Positions 4,512 through 5,543 of a stretch of 5,543 bases of DNA are shown one piece after another (positions within the stretch are counted from its first letter, which is position 1; every line of letters begins with the position of its first letter). Source of the DNA: Campylobacteraceae bacterium (GTDB lineage Bacteria; Campylobacterota; Campylobacteria; Campylobacterales; Sulfurovaceae); contig JALWZI010000154.1 in the NCBI GenBank assembly GCA_027002755.1, forward strand, positions 1 through 5,543, given 5' to 3'. Below the pieces are notes generated by a model, which had not been told where the DNA came from, did not search any database, and saw only the letters and a program-made list of their open reading frames with translations. A program made the position numbers and the translations under genes.

Positions 4512-5084
4512 ATGGTCGATCGGGAGCGGGTCAGGGAACTGGTGCAAAGGCTTCGGGAGACGGAAGAGGCACTCTACCGTGAACTCCGTGACGAAAAGGA
4601 GAGGATCTCCTGTGATTTCGCCGAAGAGCGGATCGGCCTCTGGGAGTACATTCGCCGCGGACGGATCTCCTACGGGCTAACCGCCCCGGTGATCTACGGG
4701 ATGATCGTGCCTGCCGTGATCCTCGATCTTTGTGTCACGATCTACCAGGCGGTCTGCTTCCCGGTCTACGGCATTCCCAAAGTACGGCGTCGGGACTATA
4801 TCGCTCTGGACCGGCATCGTCTGCCCTATCTCAACGCACTCCAAAAGCTCAACTGTGTCTATTGCGGCTACTTCAACGGCCTCATCGACTATGTCCGGGA
4901 GATCGCCTCCCGCACCGAGCAGTTCTGGTGCCCCATCCGCCACGCCCGGCGGGTCAAAGGCGTGCCCACCCGCTACTGGCATTTCCTGCGCTACGGAGAC
5001 GGTAAAGATCTGAACCGACGCTGGAAGCAGTTGCGTAAGGAACTGCATGAGATGGAGAATAAAAACCCCTCTGAACCGGAATAG
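4512..5084 (+). CDS. Uncharacterised protein with hydrophobic segment and Cys-rich C-terminal half
   Basis: This 190-residue protein has no function I can name. Residues 1-50 are highly charged and probably helical or coiled-coil (VDRERVRELVQRLRETEEAL). Residues 53-86 are hydrophobic (about YGLTAPVIYGMIVPAVILDL onward) and could form one or two membrane segments, followed by a basic KVRRRD stop. The C-terminal half has motifs that look conserved: PYLNALQKLNCVYCGYFNGL (105-124, with a CxxC at Cys115/Cys118), EIASRTEQFWCPIRHARR (130-147, Cys140 and His144) and RYWHFLRYGDG (154-164). These Cys and His residues could bind a metal or form disulfides; that is inference. I recall similar unannotated proteins across proteobacteria but can name no domain. 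The start is supported by the G-rich ribosome site at 4499-4505. The gene follows the palindromic repeat and is convergent with the MarC-type gene. Confidence 0.8.
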   Translation: MVDRERVRELVQRLRETEEALYRELRDEKERISCDFAEERIGLWEYIRRGRISYGLTAPVIYGMIVPAVILDLCVTIYQAVCFPVYGIPKVRRRDYIALDRHRLPYLNALQKLNCVYCGYFNGLIDYVREIASRTEQFWCPIRHARRVKGVPTRYWHFLRYGDGKDLNRRWKQLRKELHEMENKNPSEPE

Positions 5085-5124
5085 AGAGCAGGAGGGCGGG
5101 GGGTAATTATAAAGATCCTTCGGT

Positions 5125-5543
5125 TTATCCCCAGAGCCCTTTGATCCCGCCGATGAGGAACTGGGCGGCGATGGCACCGACGATGAGTCCCATGATGCGG
5201 GTCATGATCTTCATTCCCGTCACGCCCAGAGCACGATTGATGATCCCGGAGTAGCGGAGGGTGAAATAGACGACGATCGTCGAAAATACGACGGCAGAGG
5301 TGACCAGACCGTAAGAGGCGATCGAACCGAACCGGGCCGAATCGTTGTGGTTGAGCACGATAATAGTAGCGATGACTCCGGGGCCGAAGAGAATGGGGAT
5401 CCCCAGAGGGACGATGGAGACATCCTCCTTCTCCTCCGCCTCCTCCTGCTCCTCTTTGGTGTGTCGGGCTTTTGTGGGCTGCCCGTAGGCCATATTGACA
5501 GCGATCATCATCAGGATGACTCCGCCGATGACCTTGATGGAGT
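5125..5543 (-). CDS. MarC-family (UPF0056) integral membrane protein (5'-partial, C-terminal ~138 residues)
   Basis: The frame runs in from the right edge (first full codon 5541-5539) to TAA at 5127-5125, so the first helices, perhaps a third of a roughly 200-residue protein, are missing. Visible order: SIKVIGGVILMMIAVNMAYG (end of helix 3), a charged loop rich in Glu and Lys (HTKEEQEEAEEKED), the family hallmark VSIVPLGIPILFGPGVIATI leading into helix 4, another helix (ASYGLVTSAVVFSTIVVYFT), and the C-terminal helix after LGVTGMKIMTRIMGLIVGAIA. The family was once linked to multiple antibiotic resistance through the mar locus, but that link was later disputed and the transported substrate is unknown. 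The ATG at 5511 is an internal Met, because MarC-type sequence continues upstream of it. It is convergent with the preceding gene, with a 40-nt gap that holds no clear terminator. Confidence 0.85.
   Translation of the reverse strand, partial: SIKVIGGVILMMIAVNMAYGQPTKARHTKEEQEEAEEKEDVSIVPLGIPILFGPGVIATIIVLNHNDSARFGSIASYGLVTSAVVFSTIVVYFTLRYSGIINRALGVTGMKIMTRIMGLIVGAIAAQFLIGGIKGLWG

Noticed and set aside
5101..5132. Bidirectional terminator between the convergent genes (GGGG...CCCC with ATAAA/TTTAT)
   Set aside because: Only short interrupted pairing with bulges and no proper T-run. The right half also lies in the MarC-type coding sequence.
4677..5177. Minus-strand open frame of 166 codons opposite the Cys-rich protein
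   Set aside because: It overlaps both the plus-strand gene and the end of the MarC-type gene and has shadow-like composition.
5418..5457. Polypyrimidine tract (CTCCTC-rich) as a regulatory or slippage site
   Set aside because: It is simply the plus-strand view of the Glu/Lys-rich loop codons of the MarC-type gene, and such a charged loop is usual for the family.

Overview
This is a 5.5 kb bacterial chromosomal window with compact, fairly GC-rich coding regions and clearly AT-richer intergenic gaps. It holds six protein genes plus several structured intergenic elements. No rRNA, tRNA, CRISPR array, transposase or phage gene is visible. The DhnA-type aldolase, the HdeD, APC and MarC families, and the style of the intergenic repeats would suit a proteobacterium or a higher-GC Campylobacterota lineage such as Sulfurovum or Nitratifractor. 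That placement is inference and cannot be settled from the window alone.

Layout. (1) 1-572, +: the C-terminal part of a class I (DhnA/FbaB-type) fructose-bisphosphate aldolase, running in from the left edge. Its stop codon lies inside a short heptamer array, and an intrinsic terminator follows. (2) 656-910, +: a small two-helix membrane protein of unknown function with a TTG start. (3) 911-1146: a non-coding gap with a perfect GC hairpin that abuts an 86-nt segment able to fold into a fully paired three-way junction, followed by a small inverted repeat in the leader of the next gene. (4) 1147-1713, +: an HdeD-family (DUF308) six-helix membrane protein. (5) 1714-1808: a gap with two strong stem-loops. 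(6) 1809-3146 and 3143-4351, +: an APC-superfamily amino-acid permease overlapping by 4 nt a second polytopic membrane protein. The second protein appears to be a very divergent APC-fold relative, so the two form a translationally coupled pair. (7) 4352-4511: a gap with a 17-bp palindrome and an approximately 81-bp REP/MITE-like inverted repeat. (8) 4512-5084, +: a conserved-looking but uncharacterised protein with a charged N-terminus, a hydrophobic middle and a Cys-rich C-terminal half. (9) 5125-5543, -: the C-terminal part of a MarC-family membrane protein, convergent with the previous gene and running off the right edge.

Five of the six genes encode proteins with membrane segments, so the region looks like a housekeeping and stress/transport neighbourhood, not a mobile island. 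HdeD next to an amino-acid permease hints at acid or envelope stress, but nothing in the sequence proves shared function. The least explained material is the structured intergenic DNA (564-628, 913-1013, 1719-1788, 4395-4475) and the unusual tandem transporter pair.
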